A program made the position numbers and the translations under genes. The notes beneath the pieces are model-generated. The model ran no database searches, was not told where the DNA came from, and saw only the letters and a list, made by a program, of their open reading frames with translations. Below are positions 21,069 through 32,529 of a DNA stretch of 64,000 nucleotides, one piece after another. This DNA is from Tricholoma matsutake (Eukaryota; Basidiomycota; Agaricomycetes; Agaricales; Tricholomataceae), in NCBI GenBank assembly GCA_026075535.2, contig AP026540.1, positions 12,090,001-12,154,000 of the forward strand. Reading direction: 5' to 3'. How positions within the stretch are numbered: the stretch's first letter is position 1; each line of letters starts with the position of its first letter.

Positions 21069-22727
21069 TCATTTGTAGATGTAGTCTAGATAGAGGGTGG
21101 CCGCTCCCAATGCATCCACAGTTTTCCTGCAAGGGATAAAAATTACCCCCTTCATAAGCCCATGGTCTACCACGACCATGAGTGCATCATAACCATCGGA
21201 CTCTGGTAGGTTGGTTATGAAATCTGTTGTCACCATCGCGAATGGTCTTGTTGCTTCAGATTTGATCGGTTGTAGCGGGGGGGTCATCGGGTGCGTGTTG
21301 ACCTTCATCTGCTGGCATATTGCGCATCCAGCAATGTAGTTCTTGATGTACGTTATCATCCCCGGCCACCAGTAGTCTCTCCTGATCATTTCGGTTGTTT
21401 GCCATTGTCCCGGGTGTCCGCTGGTCACTCCTTCGTGGTACTTTTGCACCAGCTTCTTTCGTAGATCTCTGTTGTCTGGGATGTAGCACCTGTCTCGGAA
21501 GAATAGAAGGCCATCTTCTATCTTCCAGTCTTCCAATGCTGACCTTATTGGCGGCATTCCCTTGGTCTTTAGCGCCTCAATTGCGCTTTTCACCAGGTCG
21601 TCTTTCATGATACTCCCTGCGAGTAAGTCATGCATTTCGGTGTCAATGAATTTCATGAATACTGTCTCTGGTAGCATCATGACGTCTTCATTATTGTTGT
21701 CTTCTTCCGGTATGTGGTCCGCTCTCCATGATAATGCATTGCTCTGTACCATCTGTGATCCAGGCACATGGACGATCTGCAAGTCGAATTCCGATAGGAA
21801 TAAGCTCCATCTTGCCTGTCGCCTGTTCAGTTTCTGTGCTGTTCGGAAGTACGTCAAGTTCTTGTGGTCTGACAGGATTACCACTGGGTGTTCTGAACCC
21901 ACTAGGTAGTGTCTCCAGGTCTCTAGCAACCGTATTATCGCTAGTAGCTCCCTGTTGTAGATTTTGTAGTTCCGTTCTGTTGGTGTTAGCGCATGCGATA
22001 TGTATCCACACGGATGCCAGTCTCCATTCGTGTCCCTTTGTCTCAGCACTCCTCCTGTCGCATGTTTTGAGGCATCTGATTCGATCGTGAATGGCTTTGT
22101 TGGGTCTGGCATCAGCAGTACCGGCGCTTCTGCGAATTTCCTTTTCAGTGTTTGAAAGGCCTGTTCGCATTCCGTTGTCCAGTTGAACGTCTTGTTCTTC
22201 TTTGTCAGTTCATTAAGTGGTCTGCTTGTCTCCACAAAATGTCCGATAAACTTCCTGTAGAAGTTTCCAAATCCCAGGAAGGACCTGACTGCCTTTACGT
22301 TTGTCAGGGTTGGCCAATCTTGTATACCTGCCAGTTTTGTGTTGTCCATGGCAATTTCGTTGGATCGGATGATCAGACCCAAGAATTCCACCTCGTGGAT
22401 GTCGAATTTGCATTTCTCTGGCTTCAGGTATAAGTCATTTTCTGCCAGTCTTTGCAGTACCCTCTTTGTCCTTTCCTGGTGTTCATTCTGATCCTTGGAG
22501 AATATCAGGATGTCATCCATATAAATCATGAGCCACCCCTCTCTGATCATGTTGTGGAATATCTCGTTCATCATTGCCTGGAAGGTCGCCGGTGAGTTGC
22601 ATAATCCGAAGAACATCACCGTTGGTTCAAACAGCCCTCGATTTGTTTTGAAGGCTGCTTCCCTTGATCTCCATCTTTGATTCTGACATTGTGATATCCC
22701 CATCGGATGTCCAATTTTGTAAACCAT
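21069..22727 (-). pseudogene. gypsy-2 RT (from palm), RNase H and integrase N-terminus
   Basis: A long open stretch with FGLCNSPATFQ, IYMDDILIF (catalytic YxDD), LGFGNFYRKFI, RNase H blocks ESDASKHATGGVL, YNRELLAIIRLLETWR and LSDHKNLTYF, then the integrase zinc region (HEGVTSGHPGQWQT, CAICQQMK) and the first catalytic Asp, TTDFITNLP. The TGA at 21069 interrupts. The start of RT lies in another frame (22616-22876), so a one-base shift occurred near 22670. Confidence 0.93.
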
Positions 22728-23199
22728 TTCGCCCCTCTTAGTTTGACCAACAGGTCTCCTACCAGTGGCAGCAGGTAGGTGTTCTTGATCGTTCCATTAT
22801 TCAAGTACCTGTAATCTTGGCAGGGTCGTAGCGCGTCCGAGTCCTTCTTTGCAACGAAGAAGAATGGCGACGCCATGGGCGATTTCGATGGTCAGATGTA
22901 TCCTTTCTGCAGGCTTTCGTCAAGAAACTCGTCGAGTTTCTTTTGTTCTGCCAGTGACAATGGGTAAACCCTGCAATCCTTCGCTACAAAGTCCAGTTTC
23001 AGTTCGATTGCGTGATCCCAGGGTCTTGATTCTGGGAATCGTTCCGATGCTTCCATTCGAATATCCATTGGTACTCCTTGTACTGTTCGGGGAGTAGTTC
23101 ATCTAGGGTCTTCTGTTCGGGGTCTCCTTCCTTCTTGTGTGTCAGGTGTTGAGAGACCGATGTCTTTGCCCTAATCCAGATATTTTGTCCATAAGCATA
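22616..23199 (-). pseudogene. gypsy-2 RT fingers and pre-RT region
   Basis: The RT start [43 protein letters not shown] is in frame. Immediately upstream is a TGA (22892-22894) where the family has the Arg of YIRPSKSP. Before it are [11 protein letters not shown] and [19 protein letters not shown] frame change separates this from 23200-23613. Confidence 0.88.
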
Positions 23200-23721
23200 T
23201 CACGGTGATCCTTTTGCCTTTATGATCCGAGAGATTGTCTTCATCATCAGAGAATATCCGTATCTTGGCTTGTCATACTCCTCTGTCAGCGGTGTCCTAG
23301 CTGGTTCAAATATTCCAATGATGGGTTCTCCTCGGATGTAGGCAACCAGTAGCTCGTTGTCTTCGATCCTTAGTTTGGGCGTCTCTTTTGGTTGTTCTGT
23401 TGCCTGTTCCATTGCCTGTTCCATTGCCTGTTCATGGTTTGCCTGTGCTGAGTTTTCCTTCTCAGTTTCTTCTTCATCTTGTGGCCCAATAGGCTCCGCA
23501 TCTTGAAGAGTCATGATCACGATCTCTTCATCGTTAATTTCTTCGATTGTCGCTTTTCTTGTCTCGACAGGCATCTTGCTTCTTCTTGCTTCTTCGTGGA
23601 GGACTCCTCCCATCAGTTTCGCCTTGGTGACAACTCTTCGGCATTGCTCTCGGCATTCTTCTTTTGCCAGTTCTTCTTTCTTGTTTTTCAGGGCTATCTT
23701 TTCCCTTGCTTTCGCGACTAT
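23200..23721 (-). pseudogene. gypsy-2 Glu/Gln-rich pol linker
   Basis: In the protease frame after TGA 23722. It is acidic and repetitive (EQAMEQAMEQATEQ), then ELLVAYIRGEPIIGIFE and YDKPRYGYSLMMK. It ends at TGA 23200. This is the usual variable segment between protease and RT. Confidence 0.75.
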
Positions 23722-24456
23722 TCAGGCCAATGCCAGTCGTCCTTCTTCTTTTCTAGCGGCCAGTTTCTCCAGTTCTCTGGTGGCCAGCCTTTTCCACTGT
23801 GCTCGTTCTTCCTCAGCAGCTTTCTTCTTGAGGGCGAGCTTCTCTTGGTCTCTAGCAATGATGCCTCGGCACCATGCCTGTCGTTCTTCCTTCGTCATGT
23901 CTAAGGGGTTCTTCTTCTGCTCGGTTCCCTTCTGACACCATGACAAGTGTTCATCGTCAGTTTTCTTGGTTTGTACCATACCGATAAGGGTTCTTCCTCT
24001 TCCATGTGAGAATTCAGGATGGGTCTTGTCATTCGTCCTGAATTGGAAGGTTCCAATTCTCCAGTTGATTACTGGATTGATTCTCCTGAGCCACGGCAAG
24101 CCCAAGATGACTGATTCCTTTCCCAGTCCTGCAATGAGGAAGGTCATTGGGAAAGTCCTTCCATTGATCATCAAGAGTCCCTTGGTGTAGTGGGAAATCT
24201 CCCCTTTCTTGTTTGGGGTTCCGTCCACATTCTTGACCTTGATCACCTTCTCCAGGGGATGCAGCTTGAATCTGCCACTCTCTGCGAATTCATGACTCAT
24301 GAATATCCCTCCCGCCCCAGAGTCGAGTAGGGCTTCGGTTTCGATGGCTTTCCCTCTGCCTGCTCCTAGCACTTTGACATCTAAACGCATAGATTGATTC
24401 TTCAAAGTGGCTAGTAGTACAGAGCAGATGGAGAGTTTGGTGGCACCTGGCATCAA
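23722..24456 (-). pseudogene. gypsy-2 aspartic protease
   Basis: Active site ALLDSGAGGIFMSHEF. Downstream KESVILGLPWLRRINPVINW matches the Ty3 protease flap and helix blocks. A lysine/glutamate-rich coiled-coil-like tail follows (EKLALKKKAAEEERAQW). The frame is closed by TGA 23722. Confidence 0.9.
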
Positions 24457-24542
24457 GGCAGGCCACCCCTTTAAAAACCCTCATTTCCAATGGCAGCAAC
24501 AGCTGTCGCTTTCTCTTCTCCATCGAGTTCGCTCAAGATCGC

Positions 24543-25280
24543 TCAGATCTTCGAGTAGGCTTCTTTGCCTTTATTCTTTGGGAAAGGCCAATCCTCGGTC
24601 CTTGTTTCCCCTTTCTTGTGTTCAGTTGCTCTGTGTCCGGGCTGGTGGCACACAAAGCACAACCCTTTCTTCATGTGTTCAATCCTCTCCTGGTAGGAGA
24701 GGCGGTTGATCTCGAGTGGGGTTTCCTTTGCCTTAGAGGCTGGGAGCTTCTTCGTAAAAGTCTCCTGCAGCCTCCCTGCTATGGCCTTTGCTCTTCTCCA
24801 CTGTCCATCATACTTGGAGGTGGCGTTGATCATTCCTTCCAAGGTCGTAGGGATTGTTTCCATGTTAAAGATCCTCTCGAGGAGCTTGGGGTTTAACCCA
24901 TCCATGAAGAGTTCTATCAGGGCGGTATCATCGTTGGTTCCCACCTTTTCTTGCAGGATTCAGAACTGTGCAATGTAGTCCTCCAGGTCCTGTCCCTGCT
25001 TCAGTGTCTTCATCTTGGTTCTGGCTCTGCCAGCTTTGTCAATTGGCATGAACGCCATCTTGAGCGCTGCTTTGAAGGCTGACCATGCTCCTAGGCCCAT
25101 GTCTGTGCCCAGGGTGCGGCGGTTCCTCCATTCATAAATGACAACACGAAGATGATTTTCTTTTCATCAGTGTTGTAGATTCCGTGGTTCACTCTCAAAT
25201 AGAGTTTTACTTCTTGTAAGAACTTTGCAGTTCTCGTTCAGTCCCTTGTGAAGTCAGAGGGGTTCAGATTCTAATCTCCT
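24543..25280 (-). pseudogene. gypsy-2 Gag
   Basis: The C-terminal 133 residues are open from 24944: ALIELFMDGLNPKLLERIF, SKYDGQWRRAKAIAG, a knuckle CFVCHQPGHRATEH (C-x2-C-x4-H-x4-H) and a Lys-rich end. The upstream gag domain (TAKFLQEVKLYLRV, FVLSFMNGGTAAPWAQ) lies between about 25080 and 25260 with a TGA before TRTAKFL, a TAG and a frameshift. It is closely related to the outer Gag at 18357, so the element inserted into its own relative. Confidence 0.88.
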
Positions 25281-25592
25281 TGGTCGATGTGGTGGGTTTG
25301 GTAGACATGCTGGCATTGTTGTCAGATAGGGAGAATGGATCTCGTTCTGGGGTTTCTTCTTTATCGAAGGATCTAAAATCCTCTTCATTGAGGTATCAGG
25401 GTTCTTCATCACTGGTTCTCCTTGAGAACCACTTCTGTGCTGGTTCTGAGTATCGTACTAGTTGACCCTGGTATCTATACCACGGGGTTCTTCCTGATGA
25501 TGATGCTCCGGTTGGAGGTCTGTCTGGGCTTTGTCTGAAAGATGTTGTGTCTGCACCTAGGTAGGTGGACTTCGTAGATCAGCTTGACCTTT

Positions 25593-26347
25593 TGTTAAGA
25601 CTATAGGTCTTTAACTCAGCCTTGGCTTTGTATATCACAGTTGGAGGCTTTCCAACTATATCGGTATTGCACTAGGAGGCTTTCCTAGTGTATTGGGCTT
25701 CTGGCCTTCACTTGGGTACTTCCTCAAGTCGTTACGGCTATCTGTACTCAGAGGCTTTCTGAGTAGACCATTGGTTCGTGTATCACAGTTGGAGGCTTTC
25801 CAACTGTCGAGTTCAAGTTATCACAGCTAGGGGCTTCCTAAGCTGTCAAGTGTTCTGGTTGAGTCTAAGACCGTTGATTGAATTAGGTCAAGCTGAGGAA
25901 TACAGGCAGTATTACTACAGCTTATATATGGTTCAAAGATATCTATTGTCCAATCGGAATGCAGGATCGTTATCAAGTGTAAATAGAAAGAACAATAGAA
26001 AAGACAGGCCTCATGCCTTGCGTGAGGCGTCCGATGTTATGGAGTGCTGCGGCACAGCATGTCAGGGATCAATAAGAGAATAGCCTCATGCCTGGCATGA
26101 GGTGTCCGATGTTACGGATCCGACATCAAGGATCCGATGTCGATCGTGAGTGTCCGACATCATGGACCTCATGTCAAAGGGCTGTCGTATCACAGCATGC
26201 ATGGGAGTGGGTTCGGGTGCATGGAGTCACCATGCATCAAAGCATCTCCCATCGGAAGTGAGTCGAGTCGAACGAGAAAATTAAAGTACCCAGTCTTGCC
26301 GGCGTACGTCTGGTCATCGTGGGTTACAATAACAGAAAATCATAACA
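25593..26347 (-). repeat. gypsy-2 5' LTR
   Basis: 755 bp, start TGTTAAG, end CATAACA. Its differences from the 3' LTR are almost all CG in one copy and TG or CA in the other. At three sites one copy has TG and the other CA, implying an ancestral CG hit on opposite strands. Confidence 0.94.
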
Positions 26348-26352
26348 GAACA

Positions 26353-26550
26353 CCTATGAAAGGGTTTGTGTTTCATCTGCCACCAACTGGGACACCGATC
26401 GTCCGACCACAGGGATGGAAAGAACCCCACCCAGACAGGGTCAGCACCCCCTCCCTACTGAAACTGCTTCACCCAGAAAAAGACTGGGGTGGACACCTAC
26501 CAGAAGATCCACATGATGCTGGATGAAGTAGATAAGGAAGAAAAAGAATG
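26353..26550 (+). pseudogene. Outer gypsy Gag, C-terminal part
   Basis: It continues the frame of 18357-19019 after one copy of the target duplication, with a zinc knuckle (CFICHQLGHRSSDH) after a frame slip, then KTGVDTYQK, and ends LDEVDKEEKE-stop at about 26550. Confidence 0.75.
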
Positions 26551-26555
26551 AGCCC

Positions 26556-26813
26556 TTAACCTCTGGCTTTCTTTTTCCTTGAAGGCCCAGATACTAGACC
26601 ATCATCCATGGTCTTACGCTTAGTTCCAACAATCTGATCTGCATTGTGAATAGGCATTGTGCCTTTAGCAACAACAAATGCATGAGTATTAAGGTCATCA
26701 GGATCAACCTTAGATTTATGTTTCTTTTTGTTGTCTTGAACAATCTGCCATGGACTATCTGTAACACAAGGAAGCATATCCATAGGGTCCAATGAAGACC
26801 AAAAGATGTCCAT
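26556..26813 (-). CDS. Small hypothetical ORF with basic C-terminus
   Basis: An 85-residue frame beginning MDIFWSSLDPMD and ending GPSRKKKARG, with two Lys/Arg clusters (NKKKHKSK, KRKTMDD) that could serve nuclear import. I recognise no family. It may be the remnant of a larger gene or an element gene, since the surroundings are entirely repetitive. Confidence 0.35.
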   Translation of the reverse strand: MDIFWSSLDPMDMLPCVTDSPWQIVQDNKKKHKSKVDPDDLNTHAFVVAKGTMPIHNADQIVGTKRKTMDDGLVSGPSRKKKARG

Positions 26814-26989
26814 GCCTCATCACAGGGGTTTCAACGGCACAGGACAATGACCCCACCCTCACTACAAAAGCAAGATGGTGGGGCTATTTTTATTATCTCA
26901 TTCTTTTTCTTTCAGTCTTTTAGCAACATTGCTATGAGCAACTGCTCGCAGGGTGTAAATAGAATCAGTTTTATTTACTATGTAATATA

Positions 26990-27205
26990 ATTTAGCCAAT
27001 TTGGTTTGGTTGCAGTCTTGCTACTTTAGGCATCAGTTTGGTCCACGGTTGACCACCCTTGGGTCAAAAAACTGGACTGAACCAGACCCTTAAGCACTAT
27101 ATATACTACAATTTATTTAGAGTTGAAAACTGGTTGAAACTGGTCTAGACCAGTTAACCCTCTTAGAGGTTGAAAAACCAGACTGGACTGAACCTTAAAA
27201 CACTA
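26990..27205. mobile_element. hAT-like ends, two tandem right termini
   Basis: Right termini occur at 27080-27099 (ACCAGACCCTTAAGCACTA) and 27187-27205 (CTGAACCTTAAAACACTA), both in the same direction, with CCAGTT/GGTC-rich sequence before each. No left terminus (TAGTG..) is visible, so these are stacked fragments of the family complete at 61718-62295. Confidence 0.55.
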
Positions 27206-27539
27206 ACAGCACCCCAGAAGAACTCTCATCACTGTCGGTATCTTCATCCACACGCTTGGACTTTCCACTATGTGCTCATGCAGCAGCATCTTTCCAATGT
27301 TTCGAAGGATGAGGCATTGAGAATATGTACACAAATATTCAATTTTACATTCTCCCTACTTTTTTCTGAGCACCACTGATTGTTGCATCATACTTATATT
27401 GCTCAATATATGGTTGCAAAGGGTCGCAGCTATTTTGACCACCCACTTGGATTTTCATGACCAGGGCCAACCCAATTTGGCCACTGTCCAAAAGTAGTGG
27501 TGACTAAGTGACCCACTCCATACAAACAGTATATATTTT

Positions 27540-28440
27540 ATTTGCAGGTTAAATCAGTTGGATTAAAGAAGAACTAACTGAGATACCACAAACAATGCCA
27601 AACAATACCAAATATGATCTCAATGAATGGGCCAATAATGTATCTTCTTATTCCAAGTTAAATAAAACAAATTGGCCAAGAATTGACCAAGATACAGCAT
27701 TTTGATAATTTAACAAATAAAGATAAACAATTTTGTCAACATAGTATAAAATGCCCAAGCTACATACCCTTCTACAAGTTAAACTCAATTGAATTAGAAC
27801 TGGCTCTGGTATAGTCTTTTTGATCTGCTTGATATATTAACAAATAATAGCAAACATCTGTAAATATCCTACCAACAGTATCTTTTTATTTTCAAGTTAA
27901 ATCATCCAAAATGGATGAAAACTAAAAGAGATACTATATTTAGGCATGACAACAATGTCAAACAACACCAAATACTCTTCTGATGATTGGGCAATGATGG
28001 GCCAATAGTGTATCTTCTTATTCCAAGTTAAATAAAACAAATCAGCCAAGAAATGGGCAAGATACAGTATTTTGATGATTTAACAATTAAAGATAAACAA
28101 CCTTTGTCAGTGTAAAGTGCCCAAGCTATACCCTTCTACAAGTTAAATAAACTCAATTGAGTTAAAACCAGCTCTGACATCATCTTTTTGATTTTTTGAT
28201 ATATGGACAAAATAATGCCAAATATTTGTAATTATCTTTTGATAATAGACCAACAGCATACTTTTCATGTGCAAGTTAAATTGTGCAAATTGGATGAAAA
28301 CTGAAGGAGATACTATATTTAGCCATGACAACAATACCAAATAATGCCAAATACTCTCCTGATGACTGGCCAATGATGTACTTTCCCATCTGTAGTTAAA
28401 TGAACCTAATCGGACAAGAAATGAGTGAGATACAAGACTT
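27540..28440. repeat. Tandem duplication, about 370-385 bp period
   Basis: Long phrases recur about 370-385 bp apart: ttcttattccaagttaaat at 27645 and 28015, and ctatatttagNcatgacaa at 27930 and 28313. Roughly 2.3 diverged copies, AT-rich, no coding potential. Confidence 0.7.
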
Positions 28441-28461
28441 TCATTGTAGATGTGCTAAAAA

Positions 28462-28561
28462 AAGCATACCCTAAATCAACACGTGACATTCCAACTCGAC
28501 ATGCAACCCCCCCCCGTTGCATGCCGAGTTAGAATGTCACATGTTGATTTAGGGTGTGCTT
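28462..28561. repeat. Foldback element with 46-bp arms around a C-run
   Basis: AAGCATACCCTAAATCAACA... (28462-28507) is inverted, with a few mismatches, at 28516-28561 around eight C residues. The right half recurs alone at about 28841-28892 after another C-run. Confidence 0.8.
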
Positions 28562-28699
28562 TCATGTCTTAATTTATGACAACGTTTCATATCATATGAT
28601 GATATGTAGTCAACAGGACAAAACTGTCTATACATCTAATATAATACATTCATGTGTAAGTAAAATACAATGGAAGTATTGATTAATGTTGACCACCAG

Positions 28700-29380
28700 T
28701 GATGTGGCAGTTGAGAGGGGGGAAGTTATCCGCAGTTCAACTGCCGATAATATTGTAGTGGGGGGGGGGGGGGAGAGGGGGTGAACAAATGTTAGCATTG
28801 AGAACAAAAAAAGACATTACCTGCACCCCCCCCCCCCCCCTGTTGCATGTTGAGTTAAAATGTCATGTGTTGGTTTAGGGTGTGCTTTCTGAAGTGGAAT
28901 GAGTAGTTAAGTGAGAATGAACAAAGACATTGAACTGCAGGTAGCACTATTGTTGTGGACAAAAAAAAAAGAGCGTCAGTGCAGGATACATGCCAGCACA
29001 TGAGAGGGCTGCTGAGGGTCATGTAATGTTGATCACATTACCTGCAGTTGAACTGCAGGTAGCAAGCACCAAGGATAGTCAATCAGAATGTTATCGACAG
29101 TTGAACTGTCGATAATACTCCAGTGGTGGTGGTTAGAGAACAAAGGTAGTTGACAGAATGTTATCGACAGTTGAACTGCCGATAACATCCTGGTGGTGGT
29201 TAGAGAACTGGTGATTAGAGAGCAAGCAGGCATTCAAGGACGGCAACTGACGACCTCCATCTATGGCATAGGATAGGCTGTCACAGCCTAGAGCCAGCAC
29301 ATGAGAGGGCAGCCGAGGGTCATCTAATGTCAATCACATTACCTGCAGTTGAACTGCAGGTAGCAAGCACAAAGGGTAGT
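28700..29380. repeat. Cluster of CAGTTGAACTG palindromes and a 300-bp duplication
   Basis: Hairpins of two classes alternate: ACCTGCAGTTGAACTGCAGGT (29041, 29341) and TATCGACAGTTGAACTGTCGATA or variants (28729, 29090, 29162). A segment of about 95 bp (gccagcacatgagaggg...gcaggtagcaagcac) is duplicated at 28991 and 29291. A G-run (about 28757-28774) and a C-run (about 28826-28840) lie nearby. Confidence 0.75.
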
Positions 29381-29609
29381 TGATCCAGAAATGATCACCA
29401 GTTACAAGTGTAGCCGATTCCAGGAGTTGCCTTTTATATCTAAAATCTGCATCTCGGCTAATTTATGTCTCATGGTTTCAAAAGTCACTAATGGTTGGTT
29501 CAAATTACTGACTGTGGGTAAAACAGCACTGATTTTTTCATTTGCACTGAATTTTTTGGCAGATCTAGGATCTAAGAACGAGTCTTTCTTATGTAAACAT
29601 AAGGACTCA

Positions 29610-29965
29610 TAATGTTTACCAGTCATGTGACTGGTGTTTTCCTCAACCATGTCCTCTGTGCCATCCTACCTCTCCAAATGTTTACCAGTCATGTGACTGG
29701 TGTCTTCCTCTGCATCCTCTGTGCCATCCTACCTCTCCAAATGTTTACCAGTCATGTGACTGGTGCCTTCCTCCACAACCACATCCTCTGTGCCATCCTA
29801 CCTCTCCAAATGTTTACCAGTCATGTGACTGGTGCCTTCCTCCACAACCACATCCTCTGTGCTATCCTACCTCTCCAAATGTTTACCAGCCATGTGACTG
29901 GTCACTGGTGTCTTCCTCCACAACTATGTCCTCTGTGCCATCCTACCTCTCCAAACATTCACCAG
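29610..29965. repeat. Minisatellite with ACCAGTCATGTGACTGGT core
   Basis: Five full units of 57-66 bp plus a partial one. Each contains the palindrome ACCAGTCATGTGACTGGT and the phrase TCCTCTGTGCCATCCTACC. One unit has an internal GACTGGTCACTGGTG expansion. The plus frame is open across the array because the unit lacks stops, and I do not regard it as a gene. Confidence 0.85.
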
Positions 29966-31204
29966 TCACCTGACATCAAACAAGGTATGTGTTGCCTTTC
30001 ATATCATATCGTTTCCCTCTCCCTCTGTGGACATGTCTGAGCATTTGTGCAAAGAGTGGTCCCCTCCCTTCTCACCTGTCCCCTGCTCTCTCTCCCCCTC
30101 CCCTCCTTTCCCCGCACACCCCTCCTACTGACAATGCACACTGCAGGGCCAGAGGTATGTATACCTAAAGTGCTCAACCTTGTTCTGTTCATGGCATTGA
30201 TTGGGTTGCAGCTCATGACTTTCAGTATATTTTCCTTCATTCTTCATAACTATGTGTACTAGTACTTACTGATACTTCTTTATTGACACTTTGATCACAT
30301 CCTTAGTTCTGACTCGGAATCATGAACCAATTCATACCAACTGATCATCAAGTCAGCATGAGTCCCTTCGGATGGTTTGGACCTGGCTGTACAAGGTACA
30401 AAAATGACAACTGTAGCCCAAGAATCATGGGACATCATGCATCATATGCTGTACATCGACCTCCAACCTCCAACTACCAATGATTCAAAAATCAAAGCAG
30501 TGTGAAATCAAGATGATACTACCACATCCTCATCTTCCACTTCCATTTGAAACATGCCCCAGAATTAGAAAAAAACCACCCCAAATGAGCATCAATGACT
30601 GATCAACAAGCACCACCACTCGTATAGTTCTTGACACATCTACAAAGTTGACAATCAGTTCAAACAACCTACAACATGAAAACAAAGCCAGGAGAAGTAG
30701 TAGAAACTCACTAACATACTGCAGCTCATCCTGCAACACTGAATAAAACAATTTGTCATCATCCTCATTAAACACTTTGATCTTTGTTTGCAGGTTGCGT
30801 CAAAAATCAGTGATCAGCTGTGTAGATATCATTGTGAGAAGACTCAGCAATTAGATCTGTGGAAAGTACACCATCCATTCTCAAACAAATGTCCTCCAAA
30901 ATTGCACCATGCTCTCCTTGTCATACACACACATAAATCCATCACCAAATTTGTCATCAACCTGCAGGCTATATATCATTTGTTGGTTCTAGCTGGTAAA
31001 GGTTGGCAGATCCTGGGGTACACACCCATCATTGATATGTTTGCCTTCATGCATATTAGTTGTTGAACTAGACAAATTCAGGGCACAGGCAAGAAATGTC
31101 CCCCATAAGATGGAGGAAGCTGTGGAGGTCATCTGAGGGGTGGAATACAATGAAAGGCAGAGGCAAATACATACCTGCATGTTGGTTTTGGCTATTGTGC
31201 CCAT
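29966..31204. other. Unassigned stretch
   Basis: No family recognised on either strand. A pyrimidine-rich segment lies at 30055-30125. Confidence 0.4.
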
Positions 31205-31216
31205 GTATTTGAGATA

Positions 31217-32518
31217 GTAATGAGAAATTATTGGTGGCCCAGAATTTCTAAATATGTGTTGGGGTATGTGGATGGATGTGATACATGCATGAGGGGGAAG
31301 AAATTTCCAGAGAAACCTGCAGGGAAATTAATGCTGAATCATATACCTAAAGCACCATGGCAAGAGATATTTATGGATTTTATAACCGGATTACCCGAGG
31401 CTCAAGGGTACGATGCAATATTCGTAGTATGTGACTGCTTCACAAAGGAGGTCCATATTATTCCTACTACTACAGAAACCTCATCATTGGGCTTGGCACA
31501 CCTCTATCTAAATCAGGTATGGCAGTTACATGGATTACTGGATACCATTATCTCTGATCGTGGACCACAATTTGCTTCCGCATTTATGCGAGAACTAAAC
31601 AATGTATTGGGCATTCAAATTAAATTATATACAGCATATCACCCACAAACAGATGGGCAGACAGAGAGAATGAACCAGGAGTTGGAGCAGTACCTACCTA
31701 TGTTTGTCAATTACTGACAAACTGACTGGCCCGAATGGTTGGCAATTGCTGAATTTTCCCACAATAATAAATTCCATTTGGCTACTTGCATGTCACCCTT
31801 CTTCACTAATTATGGGTATCATCCCCACATGGTAATAGAACCCCAAAGAGAAGTTAAGGTACAATCGGTAGAAGACTTTGTATCTAAGATGTGAAGGTTA
31901 CAGGAAGAAGTGGAGGCGGCATTGATGAAAGCATGTGATGACACGATGTGACATGCAGATCATACTTGAGCTCCCACTCCAGAGTACAATGTTGGTGACT
32001 TGGTATGGCTAAGTACCAAGGACCTAAATATTCCACAACATTCTAGGAAACTTACGGAGAAACAAGTTGGCCCATACACGATCTCTAAAGTAATTTCACC
32101 TAATGTGGTAGTGCTAAAATTACCCTGATCATTCAAAATTGATCCCGACATTAACATTTCCTGCCTATGCCCCTACCACCTGCCCACTATTCCTGGCCAA
32201 CAAACCACTCCACAACCTCTAATAATAGTAGAAGGTGCTCCGGAATATATAGTTGAAGAAATTCTAGACTCACGTCTTCAACGGAATAAATTGGAGTTCT
32301 TAATAAAGTGGAAGAACTATATTGATGAAAATAATTCATGGGAACCCAAAGAGAATTGTAAGCGTGTGCGTAATGTGATCACCCAATTCTTTAAATGTAA
32401 TCCAAATGATCTGCATCACATTGCAAGAATGGTATATCAGGGGATGAAATTCTGGCCTTATCAAAATTTCACAGAGGGGACAGATACAATATTTTCTTGC
32501 CTGGAAGTCAAGGCATAA
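31217..32518 (+). pseudogene. gypsy-3 integrase and chromodomain
   Basis: The frame starts within the zinc region (NYWWPRISKYV, CDTCMRGKK), then the core FMDFITGLP (first Asp), TIISDRGPQF (second Asp), TAYHPQTDGQTERMNQELE (Glu). TGA codons interrupt at 31715 (NY-stop-QTDW), about 31891 (SKM-stop-RLQEE), about 31950 and about 32126 (LP-stop-SFKI). All four are TGA and most stand where Arg fits. The chromodomain is YIVEEILDSRLQRNK, EFLIKWKNY, NSWEPKENC. The frame ends TAA at 32516. Confidence 0.92.
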
Positions 32519-32529
32519 AAGGGGGGTAA

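Larger units (their letters stand above)
19025..26347 (-). mobile_element. Ty3/gypsy chromovirus (gypsy-2), nested, full length
   Basis: LTRs of 781 bp (19025-19805) and 755 bp (25593-26347) start TGTTAAG and end TAACA or CATAACA. A 5-bp target duplication GAACA flanks the element (19020-19024 and 26348-26352), inside the gag of a related gypsy element. Minus-strand order: gag, PR, linker, RT, RNase H, IN, chromodomain, then an extra ORF. The LTRs differ by a 26-bp indel and about 27 transitions with no transversions seen. Pol has at least five premature TGA codons and two frame changes, so the copy is dead. Confidence 0.96.

Noticed and set aside
29610..30040. 142-codon repetitive ORF (MFTSHVTG...)
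   Set aside because: A translation of the 57-66 bp minisatellite. No signal beyond the DNA repeat.
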